Assembly (NCBI RefSeq): GCF_014199935.1
Contig: NZ_JACHOP010000028.1
Location: forward strand, 1-64,000
Reading direction: 5' to 3'
Source: Methylorubrum rhodinum
GTDB taxonomy: Bacteria > Pseudomonadota > Alphaproteobacteria > Rhizobiales > Beijerinckiaceae
Length of the DNA stretch: 64,000 nucleotides
Every line of letters begins with the position of its first letter. Position 1 is the stretch's first letter. Positions 8,309-16,570 of the stretch are shown here, in pieces. The position numbers were made by a program, and so were the translations under genes. The notes beneath the pieces are model-generated. The model was given only the letters and a program-made list of their open reading frames with translations. It did not search any database and was not told the DNA's origin.

Positions 8309-10218
8309 CGCGGCGCTCCCGTCTTCGAGGCCAGCGCCTCGTCGTACCACCACGTCGTCGGGAAGCCCGACCCGCCGTATTTCGGCAGCAGGGCCGGGCG
8401 GCTGAACCGGTTCCAGCGGATCGTGCGCGTCACCGGCGAGGACCATTGCGGCACGACGTAGTTGTGCGACAGCAGCGCCCGGTCCAGCGCACGGGTCGCC
8501 GCCACCAGCGTCTCGCGGTCGCCGGCAAAGATCAGCTTCTCGATCAGCGCGTCGATCCCGGCATCTTTGATGCCGGCGATGTTGCGCGAGCCCGGCTTGT
8601 CGGCCGAGGCCGAGCCCCAGTACTCGCGCTGCTCGTTGCCCGGCGAGAGCGATTCCGGCCAGTTCGAGGTGGTGATGTCGAAATCGAACGCGCGCAGGCG
8701 GTTCTGGTACTGCGCCTGATCGATCACCCGCACGCTCGACCCGATGCCGATGAGCTTCAATTGCGCGGCGAACGGCAGGATCACCCGCTCGAACACGTTT
8801 TGGAATTCGAGGAACTCCACGGTCAGCGGCTCGCCGCTGGCTTTGGAGACCATCTGCCCGCCCTTCAGCTCGTAACCCGCCTCCTTGAGCAGGCCGACGG
8901 CCTGGCGGAGATTGGCCCGCACGGCCTCGGGCGTGTCGTTGACCGGGTTCTTGTAGGGCTCGGTGAAGACTTTGGGGGGCAGCTTGTCCTTCACGCCGTC
9001 GAGGATCGCCCGCTCGATCCCCTCGGGCAGGCCGGAACAGGCGAGTTCCGAGCCGAAGAAGTACGAGTCGATGCGCTGATATTGGCCGTAGAAGAGCTGC
9101 CGGTTCATCTCCTCGAAGTTCATGGCGAGGTTGAAGGCGCGGCGCACCCGCTCGTCCTTGAACTTGTCCCGGCGCAGGTTGAACACGAAGGCCTGCATGA
9201 TGCCGGTGCCACGCCCCGGAAACTCCTCCTTGATCAGGCGGCCTTCCTTGACGGCGGGGAAGTCGTCGTACTGCGTCGCCCAGTTGCGGGCGATGTTCTC
9301 GGTGCGGAAATCGTAGAGGTCGCCCTTGAGCGCCTCCAAGAGCACCGAGCCGTCGCGAAAATACTCGAACCGGACCGTGCCGAAATTGTTGCGCCCGCGG
9401 TTCACCGGCAGGTCCTTGCCCCAGTAATCGGCGACGCGCTCGTAGATCGCGTAGCGGCCGGCATCGATCTTGGAGAGGCGATAGGGGCCCGATCCCAGCG
9501 GGATCTCCAGCGTGGTCTCGCTGGCGCTGCGCGGCTTGCCGTTGGCGTCCGTGCCGGTCCACCAGTGCTTGGGCAGCACCTGCATCTGGCCGAGCACCTG
9601 CGGCAGTTCGCGGTTGCCGGCCTCCGAGAAGCGGAAGGTGACCTCGCGCTCGCCCGTGGCCTCGGCCTTGGTCACGCTGTGGTAGTAGGCGGCGTAGAAC
9701 GGGCTGTTGGCCTTGAGCGTGTCGAAGGACCAGATCACGTCCTCGACGGTGAGCGGCTTGCCGTCGTGCCAGCGGGCCCCGCTGCGCAGACGGTAGGTGA
9801 CCGACATCCCGTCGGGGGCGATCCGCACGGCCTCGGCCAGTTGGCCGTAGGAGGAGAACGGCTCGTCGCCTGAATCCTCCATCAGCGTGTCGTAGATCTG
9901 GGTGATCCCGCCCTCCAGATCGCCCTTGAGGCCGTTGACGATCATGTTGAGGTTGTCGAACCCGCCCTGCGCGCCGAGGCGCACGAGGCCGCCGACGGGG
10001 GCCTTGGGGTCGGCGTACTCGAAGTGGGGGAAGTCGGGGCCGTATTTCGGCTCGCCCAGCAGCGTCAGGGCGTGGCGCCATTGGCCGGGAGCCTCTTGCG
10101 CCGAGGCCTTCGCCGCCGATTCCGCGGGCTCCTGGGCGGCGGCCGGGCCGCGCAATCCGAGGGCGGCGAGGGCTCCGGCAAGGAAGCTGCGGCGAGCGAT
10201 CACGGCGTGGTCCGTCAC
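8305..10218 (-). CDS. yejA: Peptide ABC transporter substrate-binding protein, YejA-like (first copy)
   Basis: This periplasmic solute-binding protein of family 5 is about 637 aa from the GTG at 10218. It has a good twin-arginine signal (ARRSFLAGALAALGLRGPAAAQ). The mature part has KYGPDFPHFEYADPKAP, the family signature region around GARWHDGKPLTVEDVIWSFD, and FPTTWWYDEAL near the end. The frame opens at another GTG (10251), but the inner GTG has GGAGAA about 11 bp upstream and leaves a normal signal n-region. It is first in a three-gene unit with a second yejA-like gene (4-bp overlap) and yejB. A palindromic repeat lies upstream, so the promoter is probably close to 10260-10360. Confidence 0.88.
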   Translation of the reverse strand: MTDHAVIARRSFLAGALAALGLRGPAAAQEPAESAAKASAQEAPGQWRHALTLLGEPKYGPDFPHFEYADPKAPVGGLVRLGAQGGFDNLNMIVNGLKGDLEGGITQIYDTLMEDSGDEPFSSYGQLAEAVRIAPDGMSVTYRLRSGARWHDGKPLTVEDVIWSFDTLKANSPFYAAYYHSVTKAEATGEREVTFRFSEAGNRELPQVLGQMQVLPKHWWTGTDANGKPRSASETTLEIPLGSGPYRLSKIDAGRYAIYERVADYWGKDLPVNRGRNNFGTVRFEYFRDGSVLLEALKGDLYDFRTENIARNWATQYDDFPAVKEGRLIKEEFPGRGTGIMQAFVFNLRRDKFKDERVRRAFNLAMNFEEMNRQLFYGQYQRIDSYFFGSELACSGLPEGIERAILDGVKDKLPPKVFTEPYKNPVNDTPEAVRANLRQAVGLLKEAGYELKGGQMVSKASGEPLTVEFLEFQNVFERVILPFAAQLKLIGIGSSVRVIDQAQYQNRLRAFDFDITTSNWPESLSPGNEQREYWGSASADKPGSRNIAGIKDAGIDALIEKLIFAGDRETLVAATRALDRALLSHNYVVPQWSSPVTRTIRWNRFSRPALLPKYGGSGFPTTWWYDEALASKTGAPR

Positions 10219-10362
10219 GTTGGCGCGTTCTCCCGATCGTTCATTAAACACGAGAATTTCTGGCCGACGTTCTAGGACGGCGGGCTCCCCCCGCCAAGCG
10301 GTCGCGTCCGCGCAGGCGCTTGATCGGCGCTGAGCGAGGGGCCTTGCGGGGCCCCGATCAAT

Positions 10363-10491
10363 CCACCGCCGTCATTCCGGGGACGCGCAGCGGAACCCGG
10401 AATCCACCCGTGATGCGCGATAGAAGCTGAGCGTCGCGGCCAGTCATGGATTCCGGGTTCGCTTATCAGCGCCCCGGAATGACGGCGGTGG
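10363..10491. repeat. Palindromic intergenic repeat, family A, copy 1
   Basis: A 129-bp element with perfect 20-bp outer arms (CCACCGCCGTCATTCCGGGG at 10363-10382 and its reverse complement at 10472-10491). Inside these is a second 14-bp pair (GAACCCGGAATCCA at 10393-10406 with 10447-10460). It is strongly similar to the element at 13441-13555, including the middle text GTCGCGGCCAGTC. It lies between the yejA-like gene and the cytochrome c terminator. Confidence 0.9.
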
Positions 10492-10548
10492 AATTCGGTC
10501 CCGCTTGGCACCACGCCTCGGCTCGTGCGCGAAGCCTCGTCCGGAACG

Positions 10549-10574
10549 AAAAAGGCCGGGCACTGGGCCCGGCC
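10549..10574 (-). terminator. Intrinsic terminator after the cytochrome c gene
   Basis: Read on the minus strand: GGCCGGGC, loop CCAGT, GCCCGGCC, then TTTTT. It lies 17-40 bp past the stop codon of the cytochrome c gene at 10592, where a factor-independent terminator is expected. Confidence 0.85.
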
Positions 10575-10591
10575 TCGTCTCGCTCAGAAAA

Positions 10592-11524
10592 TCAGGGCTT
10601 GGGCGCCTCGGCCGGCTTGTCCGTGGCCGGCGGGGCCTCCGGGGCGGTCGGCTGCGGCTTCGCGTCGGTGTCGGCGGACGGCTTGGCGATGTCCGGCTGG
10701 GTCGGAGCGACCTCGTTCTGCTGCGGTTGCTTCTCCGGGGCCGGCACCGGGCGAGCCGTGTCCTTGCCGTCGCCCTGATTGCCCTGGGGCGCGTTGCTCT
10801 CCGGCTTCTTGTCCTTGTCGCCGGTCGCGCTCTCGGGGGCCTTGGTCTCGGCGGGCTTTGTCTCGGCCGGTTTGGCATCCGCAGGCTTGGCGTCGGCCGG
10901 CTTGGCATCCTGCTTCGCTTCGGCGGGCTTCTCGGCAGCCTTTTCAGCCGCCTTGCCCTCGTCCTTCTTCGGCTCTTCCTTCTTCTCCGCGGCCGGGAGC
11001 GGCTTCGGGCTGTCGGAGAGCGTGCGCAGGTAGGCGACCACGTTGGCGCGCTCGGACGGCGAGCCGATGCCGGCGAACGCCATCTTGGTGCCCTTCACGT
11101 AAGCCTTCGGGTTCTCGAGGAAGTGGTCGAGATCGTCGTAGGTCCAGGTGCCGCCCTTCTCCTTGAGTCCGGCGGAATACTCGAAGCCCGGCTCGTGCGC
11201 CTTCTGGCGCTCGACCACGTCCCAGAGGTGCGGGCCGACCTTGTTCGGGCCGCCCTTCTCGAAGCTGTGGCAGGCCGCGCAGGCCTTGGTGCCGGCCTTG
11301 CCCTTCTCGGCGTCGGCGCTCGCGAGACGCACGGCGATCGGCTCGGCCTTCGGCGCGGCGGCCTCGGAGGAGGCGGCCTTCGGCTCGGGCTCCGGCAGGG
11401 GATAGCCCGCATTGCCCGCGGGCTTGGGGTGATAGATCAGCTCCGCCACGAAGCCCGACCCGACCGCGAACAACAGCGCGCCGAGTACCGCGCCGGCGAC
11501 CTTGTTCAGCTCGAAGGAATCCAT
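10592..11524 (-). CDS. Membrane-anchored cytochrome c, CycM-like, with long Lys/Ala/Pro tail
   Basis: This class I cytochrome c (310 aa) is held in the inner membrane by an uncleaved N-terminal helix (about 9-29, VAGAVLGALLFAVGSGF) and would carry electrons between respiratory complexes. Haem attachment is CAACH at 82-86 and the axial methionine is likely M148 in GTKMAFAG. The domain is near CycM/cytochrome c552 in type. After residue 172 comes a 135-residue tail very rich in Lys, Ala, Pro and Glu, with repeats of the type KPADAKPADAKPAETKPAE, probably disordered and periplasmic. Family members normally end shortly after the haem domain. A clear terminator follows, and kdsB is divergent. Confidence 0.88.
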   Translation of the reverse strand: MDSFELNKVAGAVLGALLFAVGSGFVAELIYHPKPAGNAGYPLPEPEPKAASSEAAAPKAEPIAVRLASADAEKGKAGTKACAACHSFEKGGPNKVGPHLWDVVERQKAHEPGFEYSAGLKEKGGTWTYDDLDHFLENPKAYVKGTKMAFAGIGSPSERANVVAYLRTLSDSPKPLPAAEKKEEPKKDEGKAAEKAAEKPAEAKQDAKPADAKPADAKPAETKPAETKAPESATGDKDKKPESNAPQGNQGDGKDTARPVPAPEKQPQQNEVAPTQPDIAKPSADTDAKPQPTAPEAPPATDKPAEAPKP

Positions 11525-11785
11525 GCTCGACTGCTCCGGCGCACGGGAAGAGAGCCCGGCGGATGGGGGCCCGACGGGCAAGACGCCGGACTTTGGAAGA
11601 GTGCGAGGGTGATTAGCCGTTTGGAACCGATCTTGACAATGGGCCGTGCGCGCTGCGCGCTGTCGCACGAGCGGTTCTGAAGCGATTTTTGCGCCGCCGT
11701 GCTCCGGGCTCGCCGTCATGACAAGCCCGGCCCTCCCTGGTAGAGCCTCGCCCCGACGCCACCCGCGCGAGGCCGTATCCGGGCG

Positions 11786-12529
11786 ATGTCCGATCCGCTG
11801 ATCCTGATTCCGGCGCGTCTTTCCGCGACGCGCCTGCCGAACAAGCCGCTCGCCGACATCGCGGGCGAGCCGATGATCGTCCATGTCTGGCGCCGCGCCG
11901 TCGAATCCGGCATCGGCCCGGTGGTGGTCGCGACCGACGCGGCCGAGATCGTCGCCGCGATCGAGTCCCGCGGCGGCCTCGCCGTCACGACCCGGCCCGA
12001 CCACCCCTCCGGCTCCGACCGCCTCGCGGAGGCGCTGGAGATCGTCGATCCGGAGGGCCACCACGACGTCGTCGTCAACGTGCAGGGCGACCTGCCGACG
12101 ATCGATCCCGGCATCATCGCCGCCGCGATCACGCCGCTGGCCGACGCCGCCGTCGACATCGCCACGCTCGCCGCCCGGATCGAGCGGGCGGGGGAGGCGG
12201 ACGACCCGAACGTCGTCAAGATCATCGGCCACCATGTCGGCCCGAACCGCCTGCGGGCGCTCGCCTTCACCCGCGCCCGCGCGCCCTGGGGGGAGGGGCC
12301 GCTGTTCCACCATATCGGCCTCTACGCCTATCGCCGGAAGGCGTTGCGCCGCTTCGTGAGCCTGCCGCAGGGCGAGTTGGAGCAACGCGAGAAGCTGGAG
12401 CAGCTGCGCGCGTTGGAGGCCGGGATGCGCATCGACGCCACGATCGTCACCGACCTGCCGCTCGGCGTCGACACGCCGGCCGATCTCGAACGCGCCCGGG
12501 CCCTCCTCGCCGCCCGCCGCCTGAACTGA
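11786..12529 (+). CDS. kdsB: 3-deoxy-manno-octulosonate cytidylyltransferase (CMP-KDO synthetase)
   Basis: This cytosolic enzyme joins CTP and KDO to give CMP-KDO, the activated sugar for the lipid A-core linkage of lipopolysaccharide. The 247-residue protein has the nucleotidyltransferase start [20 protein letters not shown], the [10 protein letters not shown] segment, and [11 protein letters not shown] with the metal-binding Asp, all at expected family positions. The C-terminal [19 protein letters not shown] and [15 protein letters not shown] are typical of KdsB. Length is normal. pheA follows after 13 bp, so the two are probably co-transcribed, an arrangement I know from other alphaproteobacteria. 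Both are divergent from the cytochrome c gene. Confidence 0.95.
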   Translation: MSDPLILIPARLSATRLPNKPLADIAGEPMIVHVWRRAVESGIGPVVVATDAAEIVAAIESRGGLAVTTRPDHPSGSDRLAEALEIVDPEGHHDVVVNVQGDLPTIDPGIIAAAITPLADAAVDIATLAARIERAGEADDPNVVKIIGHHVGPNRLRALAFTRARAPWGEGPLFHHIGLYAYRRKALRRFVSLPQGELEQREKLEQLRALEAGMRIDATIVTDLPLGVDTPADLERARALLAARRLN

Positions 12530-12542
12530 AGCGCATCACCCC

Positions 12543-13400
12543 ATGACCGACCGCACCATCGCCTATCAGGGCGAGCCCGGCGCCAACTCGCACATCATCT
12601 GCGCCCAGGCCTATCCGGGCTGGACCTACCTCGCCTGCCCGACCTTCGAGGACGCCTTCGCCGCGGTGAACGAGGGGCAAGCGGCGCTCGCGATGATTCC
12701 GATCGAGAACTCGATCGCGGGGCGGGTGGCCGACATCCACCACCTGATCCCGATCTCGCGGCTGCACATCGTGGCCGAGCACTTCCTGCCGATCCATTTT
12801 CAGCTCATGGTCCTGCCCGGCGCCCCGCTTGAGGGTGTGAGGACCGTCCACAGTCACATCCACGCGCTCGGCCAGTGCCGCCGCATCATCCGGCGCCTCG
12901 GGGTGAAGCCGGTGGTGGCGGGCGACACCGCGGGCGCCGCCCGCGAGGTGGCCGAGCTGCGCGATCCGACCCGCGCCGCGCTCGCCCCGGCGATGGCCGC
13001 GGAGGTCTACGGCCTCGACATCCTGGAGCGCGATGTCGAGGACGAGGCGCACAACACCACCCGCTTCGTGGTGTTCTCGCCCGAGCCGGTGCAGCCGGAG
13101 CCCGGCGGCGAACCGACGGTGACGAGCTTCATCTTCCGGGTCCGCAACATCCCGGCCGCCCTCTACAAGGCGCTCGGGGGCTTCGCGACCAACGGCGTCA
13201 ACATGTCGAAGCTCGAGAGCTACATGATCGAGGGCCAGTTCACCGCGACCCAGTTCTACGCCGAGGTCGACGGCCACCCGGAAGACGACGGCCTGCGCCG
13301 GGCGCTCGACGAACTGCGCTACTTCTCCCGCGAGTTGCGCATCCTCGGCACCTACCCGGCCCATCCGTTCCGCGAGGCGACGCGGCAGGCCGCCGAGTGA
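12543..13400 (+). CDS. pheA: Prephenate dehydratase
   Basis: This enzyme (285 aa) converts prephenate to phenylpyruvate in phenylalanine synthesis. The catalytic domain occupies about 5-180 and carries IPIENSIAGRV, and the active-site TRF motif is at 173-175 (HNTTRFVVF). A C-terminal ACT domain, about 194-275, with ESYMIEGQF at 225-233, would bind phenylalanine for feedback inhibition. It is the monofunctional form with no chorismate mutase domain. It follows kdsB by 13 bp. A palindromic repeat (family A) begins 40 bp after the stop and may affect transcript ends. Confidence 0.95.
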   Translation: MTDRTIAYQGEPGANSHIICAQAYPGWTYLACPTFEDAFAAVNEGQAALAMIPIENSIAGRVADIHHLIPISRLHIVAEHFLPIHFQLMVLPGAPLEGVRTVHSHIHALGQCRRIIRRLGVKPVVAGDTAGAAREVAELRDPTRAALAPAMAAEVYGLDILERDVEDEAHNTTRFVVFSPEPVQPEPGGEPTVTSFIFRVRNIPAALYKALGGFATNGVNMSKLESYMIEGQFTATQFYAEVDGHPEDDGLRRALDELRYFSRELRILGTYPAHPFREATRQAAE

Positions 13401-13440
13401 TTCTTTTGGAATGTTGGAGTTGGGATTCGCAGCCTCACCA

Positions 13441-13555
13441 CCGTCATTCCGGGGCGCCGCAGGCGAACCCGGAATCCACTCGTGATGCACGGCTACGAGA
13501 AGCGTCGCGGCCAGTCGTGGATTCCGGGTTCCGCTCCGCGGCCCCGGAATGACGG
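13441..13555. repeat. Palindromic intergenic repeat, family A, copy 2
   Basis: A 115-bp element with perfect 15-bp arms (CCGTCATTCCGGGGC at 13441-13455 against 13541-13555) and an inner pair around CGAACCCGGAATCCA and TGGATTCCGGGTTCCG. The core between the arms closely matches the copy at 10363-10491. It fills most of the gap between pheA and the small gene at 13578. Confidence 0.9.
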
Positions 13556-13577
13556 GAATGAGTTGACGTGAAGCCGC

Positions 13578-13769
13578 TCAGGCCGCTTCGCCCGAGTCGT
13601 CCCCATCGAGGATCGCCTCCAGATCGCCCGTCAGCGCGTCGAGCGGCTCGGAACTCGCACGGATCTTGAGGTTGGTGCCGTCCTCGGCTTCCACGGCGAT
13701 CTCGATGTGATCGTCCACCCGCGCGGCGAGCGCCTGCTTCAGGGTGTAGGCCATCACGTCCTTGGCCAT
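13578..13769 (-). CDS. Small conserved-looking protein, unknown function
   Basis: A 63-residue acidic cytosolic protein that I do not recognise by name. It starts MAKDVMAYTLKQALAAR and continues with EIAVEAEDGTNLKIRAS, ending in an acidic tail (LDGDDSGEAA). No signal peptide, membrane segment or cysteine is present. The composition and codon use look like a real gene, and the frame is convergent with pheA across a palindromic repeat. The text around VDDHIEIAVEAEDGTNLKI suggests a small beta-strand-rich fold, but that is only an impression. Confidence 0.55.
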   Translation of the reverse strand: MAKDVMAYTLKQALAARVDDHIEIAVEAEDGTNLKIRASSEPLDALTGDLEAILDGDDSGEAA

Positions 13770-13921
13770 GCGAGTCCTCGCCGTTGTCGCTTGCCGTTTC
13801 GGCGGGGTGGGAAGCGCAGGGAGGCCCGTATCCCGAACTCGGAAGGCCGCGTCGCGCGGGACGACGCCCGCAGGGGACCGTTTCCCGGCGTCCCGCGTTG
13901 GCCTCCGGCAGGGAGGCGGTC

Positions 13922-14185
13922 ATGGCGGCCAGAGGCGTGATCCTGATTGTGGTGTTGGCGAGCGTCCTCGCCGCCGGCGATGCGGCGGCACAGGGCATGA
14001 TGCTGACCGAACCCCGCGCACCCGCCCCGCAGCCTGAACCGGCCGAGGCGCCAGCCCGGCGGCCCTGGGCGATGAGTGCTCACCAAGCGGTCCCGCGACC
14101 CGATGGGCGCCTGCCGAACCAAGCGACCGGTCCGAAGCGGGAGCGCGTCGTGCGCGACATCTGCATCGGCTGCAACGCGCCGTAG
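13922..14185 (+). CDS. Small exported protein, unknown function
   Basis: An 87-residue protein with a clear signal peptide (MAARGVILIVVLASVLAAGDAAAQ, cleavage expected near residue 24). A proline- and alanine-rich mature part follows, ending RERVVRDICIGCNAP with a CxxC pair at the C-terminus. The start was chosen at 13922 because GGGAGGC lies just upstream and the signal peptide begins there. The two cysteines could form a disulphide or bind metal or haem loosely, but no CxxCH is present. The function is unknown. Confidence 0.55.
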   Translation: MAARGVILIVVLASVLAAGDAAAQGMMLTEPRAPAPQPEPAEAPARRPWAMSAHQAVPRPDGRLPNQATGPKRERVVRDICIGCNAP

Positions 14186-14446
14186 ACGGCGGATGTGGCT
14201 GGCGATGAGCCAGCTACGCGGCCATGTCCGCGATGGTGGCAGCGGCCGAAGCGTTTTCGACGTGTTGCGGCGGTGATCGAACGCCACCGAGCCCTACTGG
14301 ACCGATCCCGGTCGCGAAGGCGGGCGGACTCGCGAAAACCGCGACGAGAGGCTTCAAATCAGGGCAAGTTTTCGCGAAGGTTCGCGCAACGGACGGCAGT
14401 CAAGCCAAGCCGTGATCTGCCATATATCAATGTCTGCAGGGAGTTA

Positions 14447-14522
14447 TGGTGCCCAGGGGCGGAATCGAACCACCGACACTGCGATTTTCAGTCGCATGCT
14501 CTACCAACTGAGCTACCTGGGC
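14447..14522 (-). tRNA. tRNA-Phe (GAA anticodon)
   Basis: A 76-nt minus-strand tRNA. It starts GCCCAGGTAGCTCAG, has anticodon loop CTGAAAA (anticodon GAA), T-arm GGTTCGATTCC, a matching acceptor end and an encoded CCA. It lies downstream of maf-yacG. Confidence 0.96.
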
Positions 14523-14637
14523 ATCGGCCGCTGCGCTGTGCGCTGGCGACGGAGCGGGGGTATAAGGAAGGCTCGGGGTCCTGTCCAGCCTCGTTTCGCC
14601 TGTCGGGGTCGGGTTTTTTGACGAAGCGGTGACGGCC

Positions 14638-14841
14638 TCAGCGGGAGCGGTCGTCGCCGCGCTCCGGCGGCGGGGGAGAGGCGTCCTCGTCGACCGGTCC
14701 CGGAATGACGTAGCGCTCGCCGAGCCAGCGGCCGAGGTCGATGTCGGCGCAGCGGGGGGAGCAGAACGGCTTGGCCTCAGGCGTCGCCGGGCGGCCGCAG
14801 ATCGGGCAGGGCGGCGCCTTCTTCGCCGGGGCCGCCCTCAC
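14638..14841 (-). CDS. yacG: DNA gyrase inhibitor YacG (zinc-binding)
   Basis: This 67-residue zinc-ribbon protein of the YacG family is known to bind GyrB and inhibit gyrase. The four zinc-binding cysteines are visible as CPICG and [13 protein letters not shown], followed by LGERYVIPG, all family hallmarks. No ATG is available; the GTG at 14839-14841 overlaps the maf stop codon (GTGA), which sets the start and implies translational coupling. The acidic, proline-rich C-terminal tail ([14 protein letters not shown]) is variable in the family. tRNA-Phe lies downstream. Confidence 0.9.
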   Translation of the reverse strand: MRAAPAKKAPPCPICGRPATPEAKPFCSPRCADIDLGRWLGERYVIPGPVDEDASPPPPERGDDRSR

Positions 14842-15506
14842 GCCGCCGCTCCCCAGGCGCCTCGCACCGGAAACCCCTCGCCTTCGAGGAGGCTCATGGT
14901 CTCGTTCAGCGGCAGGCCGACCACCGCGCTGTAGGAGCCGACGAGCTTCACCGCGAAGGCGCCCGCGAGCCCCTGGATGGCGTAGCCGCCGGCCTTGCCG
15001 CGCCACTCGCCGGAGGAGAGGTAGCCCTCGATCTCGCGGTTGGAGAGGCGCTTGAAGCGCACCCGCGTCTCGACCATGCGCTCGCGCAAGCGATCCTTGG
15101 GCGAGAGCACGCAGACGCCGGTATAGACCCGGTGCGCCCGGCCCGAGAGCAGGCGCAGGCAATCGGCGGCCTCGTCGAGGGTCTCGGCTTTCGGCAGCAC
15201 GCGCCGGCCCACCGCCACCACGGTGTCGGCGGAGACGAGATAAGCGCCGCGCAGGTCCTCCCGCCGCCGGGCCGCGGCCTGGGCCGCCTCCAGCTTCCCG
15301 CGGGCGAGGCGGCGGGCGAGTTCGCGGGGCGATTCCGACTTGCGCGGCGTCTCGTCGATGTCGGCGGGGAGCAATGCGTCCGGCTCGATCCCGACCTGCT
15401 GCAGCAGCGCCAGCCGCCGTGGCGAGGCCGAGGCGAGAACGAGGAGCGGACGGGCCGGAGCGCCGGAGATCGGCGGCGTGCCCTCGGGAGTCGGACGGTC
15501 GGTCAT
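14838..15506 (-). CDS. maf: Maf-like nucleoside triphosphate pyrophosphatase
   Basis: This 222-residue house-cleaning enzyme hydrolyses dTTP/UTP or modified NTPs to monophosphates. Family landmarks are [20 protein letters not shown] near the N-terminus, [18 protein letters not shown], and [19 protein letters not shown]. The ADTVV Asp and the lysines in these segments form the active site. Start was chosen at 15506 ([12 protein letters not shown]); the longer open frame upstream overlaps the next gene and is not family-like. It overlaps yacG by 4 bp. In many relatives infA precedes maf, but here the upstream gene is an unidentified helical protein. Confidence 0.93.
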   Translation of the reverse strand: MTDRPTPEGTPPISGAPARPLLVLASASPRRLALLQQVGIEPDALLPADIDETPRKSESPRELARRLARGKLEAAQAAARRREDLRGAYLVSADTVVAVGRRVLPKAETLDEAADCLRLLSGRAHRVYTGVCVLSPKDRLRERMVETRVRFKRLSNREIEGYLSSGEWRGKAGGYAIQGLAGAFAVKLVGSYSAVVGLPLNETMSLLEGEGFPVRGAWGAAA

Positions 15507-15612
15507 CGCCGTGGTCTTACGCACAAGCCCAGGCGCACCGCAACGCGGGCGAGATACATCCGCTCGCGCACCCCCACCGGGCGCCTGCCGGCCCGCGGCA
15601 CGAGGCGGAGGC

Positions 15613-16314
15613 TCACGGCGTCCGGCCCGGCCGGATGGGGGGTGCGGGCGCCGCCTCGTCCCATTCGCGGTCCCGGTCCCGCAGAAGCGCGGCGCAGTCG
15701 TGCGCGGCGAGCGCCTCTTCCCCGGCTTCCGGATCCGCCGCCGGCGGGACCCGTGGGGATTCCGGCAGCAGCACCCGAACGAGCGCAGCGACGATCCTGT
15801 CGAGGTCGGCCGCACTCGACGCGCGGTCCGGCCCGATCTCGGGACGCCGCCGCGAGGCCAGATCGGCGCAGGTCGTGCCGGCAGGGGCGAGCCGGCCGAC
15901 GAGGGCCGCGTCGAGGGCAAGTCGCTCCAGCGGCACGGCGCGCAGACGCTCCATGCGCCGCCGGTCGGTCGCGGTCCGGTCGTGGAGGACTCGCGCCCCC
16001 GGAACGAGCCGGGCGATCTCGCCGAGCAGATGCGCCCGGATCGCGTCGACCCGCACCGGGCCGACCTTGCGCACCACCATGAGATCGGCCGGAGAAGCCA
16101 GCGCCAGCGCCCCCATGTCGGCGAAGCCCGCCTTGCGCAGGCGAGCCCGGAGCGAGGCCGTCAGCAGCCCGCGTCCGTACCCTCCGGCGGCGAGCCGCGC
16201 GACGACCGACGCGGGCAGATCGTCGAAGAACGGCAGGTACGCCGAGGCCGCGTCGAACAGCGTGGGCCGGGCCCCGGCGCGGAGGGGCCGGACTCCGTCG
16301 GATTGGTCCGTCAT
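15613..16314 (-). CDS. Helix-hairpin-helix-like protein, unknown function
   Basis: A 233-residue protein I cannot name. Start was chosen at 16314 because AAGGAGG, a near-perfect ribosome-binding site, sits just upstream of the ATG. Residues 62-98 ([19 protein letters not shown], then [12 protein letters not shown]) look like a helix-hairpin-helix or polymerase alpha-CTD-like DNA-binding unit, and residues 127-160 may be a weaker second copy. No signal or membrane segment is present. It lies 256 bp downstream of the retron reverse transcriptase on the same strand, so it could be an accessory gene of that system or simply a neighbour. Its position next to maf may be conserved in relatives; this needs comparison. 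Confidence 0.6.
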   Translation of the reverse strand: MTDQSDGVRPLRAGARPTLFDAASAYLPFFDDLPASVVARLAAGGYGRGLLTASLRARLRKAGFADMGALALASPADLMVVRKVGPVRVDAIRAHLLGEIARLVPGARVLHDRTATDRRRMERLRAVPLERLALDAALVGRLAPAGTTCADLASRRRPEIGPDRASSAADLDRIVAALVRVLLPESPRVPPAADPEAGEEALAAHDCAALLRDRDREWDEAAPAPPIRPGRTP

Positions 16315-16570
16315 CGGACCTCCTTCGCATGCGGCGGCGCACCGCACGAGCGTCGGCGAGGCGCCCGAGAGCGGGCGTCGACGAACGCGTCGGCGGCTCG
16401 GGAAAGGCCTGCTCGGCATCGGGGACCGTACGGGTTCGGGTCCAGCCGGTCGGGTCACACAGGTTCGATCACCGTCGCACCCACCATCCCCTCCGACGTC
16501 TCACCGCCCTTCCACGACCCGATGCGGCAGCAGCGTCTTCGGCGCTCCGTGCGGCTCGCCGAGTCGGCGT

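Noticed and set aside
5327-8461. 1044-codon plus-strand open frame
   Set aside because: It is antisense to yejB and the yejA-like gene, and its translation is a low-complexity Arg/Glu/Gly shadow typical of GC-rich DNA.
8296-9873. 525-codon plus-strand open frame
   Set aside because: It is antisense to a well-supported yejA-like gene and has no recognisable domain.
11634-11662. TTGACA-like -35 box upstream of kdsB
   Set aside because: No matching -10 box at the right distance, and it is about 150 bp from kdsB.
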